A DNA stretch of 64,000 nucleotides from Mycolicibacterium rutilum (GTDB taxonomy: Bacteria; Actinomycetota; Actinomycetes; Mycobacteriales; Mycobacteriaceae), in contig NZ_LT629971.1 of assembly GCF_900108565.1 (NCBI RefSeq), forward strand, positions 5,704,001 to 5,768,000. The letters are read 5' to 3'. The notes under the pieces were generated by a model. It was not told the DNA's origin and did not search any database. It saw only the letters and a list, made by a program, of their open reading frames with translations. The position numbers and the translations under genes are program-made. Below, piece after piece: positions 25,910 to 33,967 of this stretch (position 1 is the first letter of the stretch; the number at the start of each line of letters is the position of its first letter).

Positions 25910-25956
25910 TCGAATCGCAACGGGGATGTCGGTGGCGGGGTGCACCATGGAGGTCG

Positions 25957-28900
25957 ATGAGCAGCTCTTCCCTCGACCGGTTCAGCGAACTGACCCGGGA
26001 GTGGTTCGCCGGCACGTTCGCCGAACCCACGCCCGCCCAGGCCCGCGCCTGGGCGGCGATCGCCGATGGCGACAACACGCTGGTCATCGCGCCGACCGGA
26101 TCCGGTAAGACGCTCGCGGCGTTCCTGTGGGCGATCGACCGGCTGGCCTCAGCCGAGCCGCGACCCGCCACGGCGGGCACCAAGGTGCTCTACGTCTCCC
26201 CGCTCAAGGCGCTCGCCGTCGACGTCGAACGCAACCTGCGCACGCCGCTGACCGGCATCGCCCGCGTCGCCGAACGGCGCGGCATGCCCGCACCGGCCGT
26301 CCGCGTCGGGGTGCGGTCCGGCGACACCTCGCCTGCCCAGCGCCGTGAGCTGATCACCCGGCCGCCCGACATCCTGATCACCACGCCCGAGTCACTGTTC
26401 CTGATGCTGACGTCGGCGGCGCGCGAAACGCTCGCCGACGTCGAGACGGTGATCGTCGACGAGGTGCACGCCGTCGCCGGGACCAAACGCGGCGCGCATC
26501 TCGCGTTGTCGCTCGAGCGGCTGGACCAGATCCTGGAGACGCCGGCGCAGCGGATCGGGCTCTCGGCGACCGTCCGCCCACCCGAGGAAGTGGCGCGCTT
26601 CCTGTCGGGTCAGGCGCACACCACCATCGTCGCTCCCCCGGCCGCCAAGACGTTCGACCTGTCGGTGCAGGTGCCGGTGCCGGACATGGCGAACCTGGAG
26701 AACAACACCATCTGGCCCGACGTCGAGGAACGCATCGTCGACCTGATCGAGGCGCACAACTCGTCGATCGTGTTCGCCAACTCGCGGCGCCTGGCCGAGC
26801 GACTGACCTCGCGGCTCAACGAGATTCACGCCGAACGCACCGGGGTGGACCTGGAGACCGGACCCAACACCGGCGTCGCCGGCGGTTCGCCCGCCCACAT
26901 CATGGGCAGCGGGCAGGCCTCGGGAGCGCCAACCCTGCTGGCCCGCGCGCACCACGGGTCGGTGAGCAAGGAACAGCGCGCGCTCGTCGAGGACGATCTC
27001 AAGAGCGGCCGGCTCAAAGCCGTCGTCGCCACGTCGAGCCTGGAGCTGGGCATCGACATGGGCGCGGTCGACCTCGTCATCCAGGTCGAGGCGCCTCCGT
27101 CGGTGGCCAGCGGGCTGCAGCGCATCGGCCGGGCCGGCCACCAGGTCGGCGAGATCTCCCAGGGCGTGCTGTTTCCCAAGCACCGCACCGACCTGATCGG
27201 CTGCGCGGTCACCGTCAAACGGATGCTCTCCGGTGAGATCGAGACGATGCGGGTGCCGACCAACCCGCTCGACGTGCTGGCTCAGCACACCGTCGCGGCG
27301 TGCGCACTGGAACCGCTGGACGCCGACCGCTGGTTCGACGCGGTGCGGCGCAGCGCCCCGTTCGCGACACTGCCCCGCAGCGCGTTCGAGGCGACGCTGG
27401 ACCTGCTGTCGGGCAAGTACCCGTCGACCGAGTTCGCGGAACTGCGCCCCCGGCTGGTGTACGACCGCGACGCGGGCACGCTGACCGCGCGACCGGGCGC
27501 CCAGCGGCTGGCGGTCACCAGCGGCGGCGCCATCCCGGACCGCGGCCTGTTCACCGTGTACCTGGCGACGGAGTCCGAAAAGCCCTCGCGGGTCGGCGAA
27601 CTCGACGAGGAGATGGTCTACGAGTCCCGTCCCGGCGACGTGATCTCGCTGGGCGCGACGAGCTGGCGGATCACCGAGATCACCCACGACCGGGTGCTGG
27701 TGATCCCGGCGCCCGGCCAGCCGGCGCGGCTGCCGTTCTGGCGCGGCGACGGCGTCGGCCGTCCCGCCGAACTCGGCGCGGCGGTCGGCGCGTTCACCGG
27801 TGAGCTCGCGCGCCTCGGCAAGGACGAATTCACCGACCGCGCCCAGACCATGGGTTTCGACCAGTTCGCCACCGACAACCTGTGGCAGCTGATCGACGAT
27901 CAACGCCAGGCCACCGGGGTGGTGCCGTCGGACACCACCCTCGTTGTCGAGCGGTTCCGTGACGAACTCGGCGACTGGCGGGTGATCCTGCACTCCCCCT
28001 ATGGATTACGGGTGCACGGGCCGCTCGCACTGGCGGTGTCGAGGCGGCTGCGCGAACGCTACGGCATCGAGGAGAAGCCGACCGCCTCCGACGACGGCAT
28101 CATCGTCCGGCTGCCCGACACCGAAGACGCCGCCCCCGGCGCCGACCTGTTCGTGTTCGACGCCGACGAGATCGAACCGATCGTCACCGCGGAGGTCGGC
28201 GGCTCGGCGCTGTTCGCCTCTCGGTTCCGCGAATGCGCCGCGCGCGCACTGCTTTTGCCGCGCCGCCACCCCGGCAAGCGTTCGCCGCTGTGGCATCAGC
28301 GCCAGCGCGCCGCGCAACTGCTCGACGTCGCGCGCAAGTATCCCGACTTCCCGATCGTGCTGGAGGCAGTGCGCGAATGCCTGCAGGACGTCTACGACGT
28401 TCCCGCGCTGACCGAACTGATGCACCGCGTCGCGCAGCGGCGGCTGCGCCTCGTCGAGGTCGAGACGTCCACCCCGTCACCGTTCGCCGCGTCCCTGCTG
28501 TTCGGTTACGTCGGCGCGTTCATGTACGAGGGCGACAGCCCGCTGGCCGAGCGGCGGGCGGCGGCGCTGTCACTGGACAGCGTGCTGCTGGCCGAGCTGC
28601 TGGGCCGAGTCGAGTTGCGCGAACTCCTCGACCCGCAGGTGATTTCGAGTACCACGAGCCAGCTGCAGCACTTGGCCGAGGACCGGCGGGCCCGCGACGC
28701 CGAGGGCGTCGCCGACCTGTTGCGGCTGCTGGGCCCGCTGACCGAGGACGAGATCGCCGAGCGGTGCACGACGCCGGACGTCGCGGGCTGGCTCGACGGG
28801 TTACGGGCCGCCAAGCGGGCACTGACGGTGTCCTACGCGAACCGCACCTGGTGGGTGGCCGTCGAGGACATCGGCATGCTGCGCGACGGGGTCGGCGTCG

Positions 28901-30492
28901 CAGTCCCAGTGGGTGTGCCGACGGCGTTCACCGAATCCGTCGACGACCCGCTCGGCGAACTCCTGGGCCGCTACGCGCGCACCCGCGGACCGTTCAGCAC
29001 CCACGACGCGGCCACCCGCTTCGGCCTCGGTCTCCGGGTGACCGGCGACGTGCTGGGCCGAATGGCGGTGGACGGCAAGCTGATCCGCGGCGAGTTCACC
29101 GACATCCCGGTCGCGGAGCCGGGCGCCAACGAGCAATGGTGCGACGCCGATGTCCTGAAGATCCTGCGCCGGCGCTCGCTGGCCGCGCTGCGGGCGCAGG
29201 TCGAGCCGGTCAGCACCGCCGCCTACGGCCGGTTCCTGCCGGCGTGGCAGCAGGTCGGTGCGGCACACGGCATCGACGGACTCGCATCGGTCATCGATCA
29301 GCTTGCAGGCGTGGCCATTCCGGCATCGGCGGTCGAGCCCCTGGTGTTCGGGCAGCGCGTGCGCGACTACCAACCGGCGATGCTCGACGAGCTGCTCGCC
29401 TCCGGTGAGGTGACCTGGTCGGGTGCCGGTCCGATCGGCGGCGGCGACGGCTGGATCGCCTTCCACGCCGCCGAGTCCGCGCCATTGACGTTGGGGGCGC
29501 CGACGTCGATCGACTTCGCCGAAACGCACCGGACGATCCTGGACACGCTCAGCGGCGGCGGCGCCTACTTCTTCCGCCAGCTCGCCGAGAATCCGACCGA
29601 CGAACACAAACAGGCGCTGTGGGAACTGATCTGGGGCGGCTGGGTGACCGGTGACACGTTCGCGCCGGTGCGGGCGATGCTGATGGGCAGTCGCGGCGCC
29701 GGCCGCCGCGGCGCCCCCGCGCACCGGCAGCGGCAGCGGGCGCCGCGGTTGAGCAGGTACAGCGTCGCGCACGCGCAGACCAGGAACTCCGATCCGACGG
29801 TCGCCGGGCGCTGGTCGGCGTTGCCCGTCGCTGAGCCGGAATCGACTGTGCGGGCGCATTTTCAGGCCGAACTACTGCTGAACCGACACGGGGTGCTGAC
29901 CAAGGGCGCGGCCGGGGCCGAGGGTGTGCCCGGCGGCTTCGCGATGCTGTACAAGGTGCTGACGGCGTTCGAAGATGTGGGCCGGTGCCAGCGCGGCTAT
30001 TTCGTCGAGTCGCTGGGCGGTGCGCAGTTCGCGGTCGCGTCGACGGTCGACCGGTTGCGCACGTTCTCCGACGAGGTCGACGCGGACCGGCGCAACTACG
30101 ACGCGGTGGTGCTGGCGGCCGCCGACCCGGCCAACCCGTATGGCGCGGCGCTGCCGTGGCCGTCGCGCAAGGCCGAGAACGACGACGTGACACACCGCCC
30201 GGGCCGCAAGGCCGGCGCGCTGGTGGCGCTGGTCGACGGTGAACTGGTGTGGTTCCTCGAACGCGGCGGACGGTCGTTGTTGTCCTTCACCAAGGACCCC
30301 GACGCGCATATCGCGGCCGCCGTGGCGTTGGCGGAGTTGGTCGGCGCCGGGCGGGTGGGATCGCTGCTCGTGGAGAAGGTCAATGGGGTCTCGGTGCTGG
30401 AGCCGGGCGCCGAAAACGAGCGCGCCGCGGTGCACGACGCGCTGGCGGGTTCCGGTTTCGCCCGAACACCGCGCGGCCTGCGGTTGAGGTGA
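25957..30492 (+). CDS. lhr: ATP-dependent DNA helicase Lhr (long form)
   Basis: A 1,511-residue superfamily 2 helicase, the same size as mycobacterial Lhr. Helicase motifs: Walker A APTGSGKT (residues 45-52), motif Ia PLKALAVD, DEVH box (168-171), motif III SATVRPPEEV, then SSLELGIDMGAVDLV and QRIGRAGHQ (motif VI). The winged-helix/beta-barrel Lhr core follows, then a ~600-residue C-terminal domain that in the E. coli enzyme has uracil-glycosylase activity. Mycobacterial Lhr is a 3'-5' ssDNA translocase linked to DNA damage. ATG 25957 is chosen; the frame is open much further upstream, but only across tetR. nei follows after 3 nt, as in M. tuberculosis. Confidence 0.97.
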   Translation: MSSSSLDRFSELTREWFAGTFAEPTPAQARAWAAIADGDNTLVIAPTGSGKTLAAFLWAIDRLASAEPRPATAGTKVLYVSPLKALAVDVERNLRTPLTGIARVAERRGMPAPAVRVGVRSGDTSPAQRRELITRPPDILITTPESLFLMLTSAARETLADVETVIVDEVHAVAGTKRGAHLALSLERLDQILETPAQRIGLSATVRPPEEVARFLSGQAHTTIVAPPAAKTFDLSVQVPVPDMANLENNTIWPDVEERIVDLIEAHNSSIVFANSRRLAERLTSRLNEIHAERTGVDLETGPNTGVAGGSPAHIMGSGQASGAPTLLARAHHGSVSKEQRALVEDDLKSGRLKAVVATSSLELGIDMGAVDLVIQVEAPPSVASGLQRIGRAGHQVGEISQGVLFPKHRTDLIGCAVTVKRMLSGEIETMRVPTNPLDVLAQHTVAACALEPLDADRWFDAVRRSAPFATLPRSAFEATLDLLSGKYPSTEFAELRPRLVYDRDAGTLTARPGAQRLAVTSGGAIPDRGLFTVYLATESEKPSRVGELDEEMVYESRPGDVISLGATSWRITEITHDRVLVIPAPGQPARLPFWRGDGVGRPAELGAAVGAFTGELARLGKDEFTDRAQTMGFDQFATDNLWQLIDDQRQATGVVPSDTTLVVERFRDELGDWRVILHSPYGLRVHGPLALAVSRRLRERYGIEEKPTASDDGIIVRLPDTEDAAPGADLFVFDADEIEPIVTAEVGGSALFASRFRECAARALLLPRRHPGKRSPLWHQRQRAAQLLDVARKYPDFPIVLEAVRECLQDVYDVPALTELMHRVAQRRLRLVEVETSTPSPFAASLLFGYVGAFMYEGDSPLAERRAAALSLDSVLLAELLGRVELRELLDPQVISSTTSQLQHLAEDRRARDAEGVADLLRLLGPLTEDEIAERCTTPDVAGWLDGLRAAKRALTVSYANRTWWVAVEDIGMLRDGVGVAVPVGVPTAFTESVDDPLGELLGRYARTRGPFSTHDAATRFGLGLRVTGDVLGRMAVDGKLIRGEFTDIPVAEPGANEQWCDADVLKILRRRSLAALRAQVEPVSTAAYGRFLPAWQQVGAAHGIDGLASVIDQLAGVAIPASAVEPLVFGQRVRDYQPAMLDELLASGEVTWSGAGPIGGGDGWIAFHAAESAPLTLGAPTSIDFAETHRTILDTLSGGGAYFFRQLAENPTDEHKQALWELIWGGWVTGDTFAPVRAMLMGSRGAGRRGAPAHRQRQRAPRLSRYSVAHAQTRNSDPTVAGRWSALPVAEPESTVRAHFQAELLLNRHGVLTKGAAGAEGVPGGFAMLYKVLTAFEDVGRCQRGYFVESLGGAQFAVASTVDRLRTFSDEVDADRRNYDAVVLAAADPANPYGAALPWPSRKAENDDVTHRPGRKAGALVALVDGELVWFLERGGRSLLSFTKDPDAHIAAAVALAELVGAGRVGSLLVEKVNGVSVLEPGAENERAAVHDALAGSGFARTPRGLRLR

Positions 30493-30495
30493 TCT

Positions 30496-31254
30496 ATGCC
30501 TGAGGGTGACACCGTCTTCCGAGCTGCCGCCAAACTGCGCGAGGCGCTCGCCGGCAAGGAGCTCACCCGGTGCGATGTGCGGGTGCCGAAGTTCGCGACG
30601 GTCGACCTGACGGGCTGCGTCGTCGACGAGGTCCTCAGCCGCGGCAAGCACCTGTTCATCCGCGTCGGGGACGCCAGCATCCACTCGCACCTGAAGATGG
30701 AGGGCGCCTGGCTGATCGGCGGGCAGATCCGCCGGGTGCCCGAGCACAAGATCCGGATCCTGTTGGCCACGGCGGACTCTCGCGCCGCCGGCGTGGACCT
30801 TGGCGTGTTGGAGATCCTCCAACGCGAACACGACATGGAGGCCGTGGCGCACCTGGGCCCCGATCTGCTCGGCGACGACTGGGAGCCGCGCGTCGCCAAG
30901 GACAACCTCGTCGCCGACCCCGACCGTCCGCTGGCCGAGGCGCTCCTCGATCAGCGGGTGATGGCCGGCGTCGGCAACGTCTACGCCAACGAGCTGTGCT
31001 TTGTCACCGGGTACCTGCCCACCACGCCGGTCGGGACCGTCCGCGATCCGCTGCGGATGGTGCAGCGGGCTCGGGACATGCTGTGGCTGAACCGGTCCCG
31101 CGTCAACCGCACCACCACCGGCGACACCCGCGGCGGCCGTGACCTGTGGGTGTACGGTCGCCGCGGCCGGCCCTGCCGCCGGTGCGGCACACCGATCGAG
31201 TCCGACAGCACCGGTGACCGGGTGTCCTACTGGTGCCCGGTCTGCCAGAGGTGA
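30496..31254 (+). CDS. nei: endonuclease VIII-type DNA glycosylase/AP lyase
   Basis: A 252-residue Fpg/Nei glycosylase that removes oxidised pyrimidines and cuts at abasic sites. Removal of Met exposes the catalytic Pro2-Glu3 (PEGDTVFRAA). The H2TH region includes LLDQRVMAGVGNVYANE, and the C-terminal zinc finger has CRRC...CPVC. It lies 3 nt after lhr, so the two repair genes form one transcript, an order conserved in mycobacteria. Confidence 0.95.
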   Translation: MPEGDTVFRAAAKLREALAGKELTRCDVRVPKFATVDLTGCVVDEVLSRGKHLFIRVGDASIHSHLKMEGAWLIGGQIRRVPEHKIRILLATADSRAAGVDLGVLEILQREHDMEAVAHLGPDLLGDDWEPRVAKDNLVADPDRPLAEALLDQRVMAGVGNVYANELCFVTGYLPTTPVGTVRDPLRMVQRARDMLWLNRSRVNRTTTGDTRGGRDLWVYGRRGRPCRRCGTPIESDSTGDRVSYWCPVCQR

Positions 31255-31269
31255 GAGCGGCGCAGCGGC

Positions 31270-32385
31270 TCAGCCCGGCAGCGCGAGCCGGACGATCTTA
31301 CGCACCACCGTCGCGAACTGCCGCGGCAGCGACCCCTTGTTGTACGGGATCCCGTAACGGGTGCAGATGTCCTTGACCTCTTCGGAGATCTCGGCGAGCC
31401 GGTGTGCGGGAATGTCCGGGAACAGGTGGTGCTCGATCTGGAACGACAGGTTGCCACTCAGGATGTGAAACAGCTTGCCGCCAGTCAGGTTCGCCGAGCC
31501 GAGCACCTGCCGGAAATACCACTGCCCGCGGGTCTCGGCCTTCGTCTCCTCGATGGAGAACTCCTGAACGTCGTCAGGGAAATGCCCGCAGAAGATGATC
31601 ATGTAGGACCACACATTGCGGATCAGGTTCGCGGTCAGGTTGCCGGTGAGCACCCACGGCGCGAACGGCCCGGCGAGCAGCGGGAACGCGACGTAGTCCT
31701 TGAGCGTCTGCTGCTTGGTCTTGCGCCAGATCCCTTCGAGGATCTCGCGTTTGTCGGCGATGCTGATCTCGCCGGCCCGGATCCGCTCGGTTTCCAGTTC
31801 GTGCAGGGCGACGCCGTACTGGAACAGCACCATCAACAGGAAGGCGTACACCGAGTTGCCGAGGAAGTAGGGCTGCCACCGCTGGTCCTTGCTCATCCGC
31901 AGGATGCCGTAACCCACGTCGCGGTCCATGCCGACGATGTTGGTGTAGGTGTGGTGCATGTAGTTGTGCGAGTGGCGCCACTGCTCGCTCGGACAGGCCG
32001 TGTCCCACTCGAAGGCCCGGCTCGAGATCGCCGGGTCGCCCATCCAGTCGTACTGGCCGTGCATGACGTTGTGGCCGATCTCCATGTTGTCGAGGATCTT
32101 CGACAGCCCGAGCATCGCGGTGCCCGCCAACCAGAACGGCGGGAAGATCCCGCCGAACAGCAGGGCCCGGCCGGCGACCTCGAAGCCACGCTGCGCTTTG
32201 ATGATCCGGCGGATATAGGTGGCGTCACGCTCGCCCAGATCGGCGATGACGCGCTCCTTCAGCGCGTCGAGTTCGCGACCGAAGGCCTCGGCCTGCTCGG
32301 CGGTCAGGGTCACCTTGCGGCCCGCGACGGTCTTCTCGAGGGTGGGCTTTTCGGTGCTCTGCGGTGCTGAAGTCAGGACAGTCAT
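31270..32385 (-). CDS. membrane fatty acyl-CoA desaturase (DesA3-like)
   Basis: A 371-residue di-iron membrane desaturase. The three histidine boxes are HNVMH (105-109), HSHNYMHH (138-145) and QIEHH (316-320), with four hydrophobic helices around them (about residues 73-100 and 175-195, and 232-275). It should insert a cis double bond into stearoyl/palmitoyl-CoA, as DesA3 does in M. tuberculosis. It is transcribed behind the ferredoxin-type reductase gene, its electron donor, with a 17-nt gap. Control is probably through the two operator-like repeats near 33.46-33.55 kb. Confidence 0.9.
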   Translation of the reverse strand: MTVLTSAPQSTEKPTLEKTVAGRKVTLTAEQAEAFGRELDALKERVIADLGERDATYIRRIIKAQRGFEVAGRALLFGGIFPPFWLAGTAMLGLSKILDNMEIGHNVMHGQYDWMGDPAISSRAFEWDTACPSEQWRHSHNYMHHTYTNIVGMDRDVGYGILRMSKDQRWQPYFLGNSVYAFLLMVLFQYGVALHELETERIRAGEISIADKREILEGIWRKTKQQTLKDYVAFPLLAGPFAPWVLTGNLTANLIRNVWSYMIIFCGHFPDDVQEFSIEETKAETRGQWYFRQVLGSANLTGGKLFHILSGNLSFQIEHHLFPDIPAHRLAEISEEVKDICTRYGIPYNKGSLPRQFATVVRKIVRLALPG

Positions 32386-32402
32386 GTCAAACTCCTTCGC
32401 TC

Positions 32403-33467
32403 TCAGAGCGCGAGGTCGACGTCACCGACCGGCACGGACACGCAGATCTGCACGTCCTCCGCATCGGGACCCGACACCGCGCCGGTGGTCAGGTTCTTCA
32501 CCACGCCGCGGGTCTTGCGGCGCGTACAGCTGTGGCAGATGCCCATACGGCAGCCGCTCTCCGGAGTGAGCCCGGCAGCCTCCGCCTGGTCGAGCAGCGG
32601 ACGGCCGTCGTCGGTGACGGTGAGGCCGCTGTCGGCGAAGGCGACGATGCCCCCGGATGCCGCCGTCGGCGTGCTGAACGTCGGTGGCACGAAGCTCTCC
32701 GACGTGACAGTGGGATGGTGGCGCCGCACCGCGTCAGCGAGTTCCGGTGGGCCGCAGACATAGACGGGCGTGTCGGCGTCCAGTCCGGGCATCGCCGCGG
32801 CGAGGTGCGCGGGATTGAACCGGCCGTCGAGGTCCGAGCCTGCCGTCGACCGCGTGTAGCCGTGCAGCACCTGCACACCGGACATCGTGGCGAGTTCGTC
32901 GCGGTAACAGGCGTCCTCCACGCAGCGGGCGTAGTGGATGAAGGCGACCTCGCCGTCGAAGCGCTCGGCTCGCAGAGTGCGCAGCATCGACATCACCGGG
33001 GTGATGCCGGAGCCGCCGGAGACGAACACGATGCGCCGTGGCCGGTCGGCGGGCAGGACGAACTCTCCGCCGACGTTGTCCAGCCCGACGGTCATGCCGG
33101 GATGGGCGTGGTCGTACAGGTAGTTCGACACCAGGCCGCCGTCGTGCCGTCCCACGGTGAGCTCGAGGATCCGGGTGCCCTCGGCATTGGCGGGCGAGTA
33201 CGGGCGGACGCGGCGGCGGCCGTCGATCTCGACGGCGAGGTTGATGTGCTGGCCGGCCCGGAAGCCGGCGAAGGCGCGATTGGGTAGGAGGCCGAGCGTG
33301 ACGCTGCGCGGCGTCTGGCGCCGTACGGCGACGATCTCGGCGCGTGCTTCGCCCTGCGTCCACGTCGGGTCGATGAGCTCGGTGTAACGGTCCACCCCGT
33401 GCGGACCGGTCAGCAGGTCGACCAGCGGGGACCGTAGCACCCGGCGAGTCAACGTTTCAGTGAACAT
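32403..33467 (-). CDS. NAD(P)H ferredoxin-type oxidoreductase, electron donor of the desaturase (Rv3230c-like)
   Basis: A 354-residue three-domain reductase: FAD domain with RPYSPAN (about residue 88), nucleotide domain with FVSGGSGITPVMSML, and a C-terminal plant-type [2Fe-2S] domain with CRMGICHSC...CVSVP. It transfers electrons from NAD(P)H to the membrane desaturase encoded next; this pairing is known for DesA3/Rv3230c. ATG 33467 gives a standard N-terminus (MFTETLTRRVLRSPLVDLLT); a GTG at 33563 in the same frame would add 32 residues without family-like features. A strong inverted repeat overlaps the chosen start codon, which suggests control there or a slightly different start. Confidence 0.88.
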   Translation of the reverse strand: MFTETLTRRVLRSPLVDLLTGPHGVDRYTELIDPTWTQGEARAEIVAVRRQTPRSVTLGLLPNRAFAGFRAGQHINLAVEIDGRRRVRPYSPANAEGTRILELTVGRHDGGLVSNYLYDHAHPGMTVGLDNVGGEFVLPADRPRRIVFVSGGSGITPVMSMLRTLRAERFDGEVAFIHYARCVEDACYRDELATMSGVQVLHGYTRSTAGSDLDGRFNPAHLAAAMPGLDADTPVYVCGPPELADAVRRHHPTVTSESFVPPTFSTPTAASGGIVAFADSGLTVTDDGRPLLDQAEAAGLTPESGCRMGICHSCTRRKTRGVVKNLTTGAVSGPDAEDVQICVSVPVGDVDLAL

Positions 33468-33475
33468 ATGTACAC
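33460..33475. promoter_or_regulatory. operator-like inverted repeat at the reductase start
   Basis: GTGAACATATGTACAC matches its reverse complement at 14 of 16 positions. It spans the reductase start codon. The same GTGAACnnnTGTA pattern recurs at 33538 and in front of the DesT-like TetR gene at 42131. Confidence 0.6.
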
Positions 33476-33537
33476 CGTGCGCCGCGTCAGACCGTTCGTC
33501 AATGCATAAATCACCGTTTGTGGTGGGCTTCACATCA

Positions 33538-33553
33538 GTGAACGGTTGTATCG
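33538..33553. promoter_or_regulatory. second operator-like motif upstream of the reductase/desaturase operon
   Basis: GTGAACGGTTGTATCG shares its first 13 bases exactly with the site at 42131-42143 in front of the DesT-like TetR gene. It lies 70 bp upstream of the predicted reductase start. Confidence 0.55.
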
Positions 33554-33612
33554 GTTTCTTCACACCGGCGCCTACCGCCGCCCATGACTGACCCCCGGCT
33601 TGGTTTGCCAGC

Positions 33613-33666
33613 GCCGCTCAGGAGCATTGCGGTTGCAAGGAACCGCTAGCGGGCTCAGTGAGCGGC
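33613..33666. repeat. nested inverted repeat (potential stem-loop)
   Basis: Outer arms GCCGCTCA (33613-33620) and TGAGCGGC (33659-33666), middle arms GAGC/GCTC (33622-33625 and 33653-33656) and inner arms GCGGTT/AACCGC (33629-33634 and 33641-33646) nest into one interrupted stem with a 6-nt loop. It lies between two divergent genes, where no terminator is needed. Confidence 0.4.
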
Positions 33667-33967
33667 CGATGGATGGTGGCAAAGCGGGCGCCGCTGTCGG
33701 CGCGCGGCACATAACGGCAGCGCCGGTTTCCTCTGGTCGCGGGCCTGAGCAGCGGCGGCGCAGCTAGTCCGACAGTTCATGCCCGGGCGGCGGACTCACG
33801 GAAGGCGTCCGGATATGGACACGGAAGCAAATATATGCTCTACTAATTAACGAGATCGTAAAATTTGCTGGCTCGTTCCTTGAGCAACAACGATACGAGT
33901 GTACCGGGAATAGCCGCCAGCTGAGTGCAGAACCGCCCCGGGGGCGTCGAGCGGTGGGAGAGACACC

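Larger units (their letters stand above)
33468..33967. other. 500-bp non-coding divergent intergenic region
   Basis: No convincing gene is seen between the reductase start and the giant repeat-protein start. It holds a second operator-like motif (33538-33553), a nested inverted repeat (33613-33666) and an unusually AT-rich stretch (about 33826-33900) that probably contains the promoter of the giant gene. GGGAG at 33956-33960 is a fitting ribosome binding site for TTG 33968. Confidence 0.7.

Noticed and set aside
24625..25956. Possible 440-residue N-terminal extension of Lhr
   Set aside because: The open frame runs through the SDR and tetR genes in another frame; the ATG at 25957 gives the family-standard N-terminus and length.
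33838..33905. Mobile-element or transferred-DNA boundary because of low GC
   Set aside because: No terminal repeats, target duplication, integrase or transposase; promoter AT-richness explains it as well.
33468..33967. c-di-AMP or other riboswitch ahead of the giant surface-protein gene
   Set aside because: I looked for the conserved ydaO-type core because wall-related genes often carry it, but could not find it; only a simple nested stem-loop is present.
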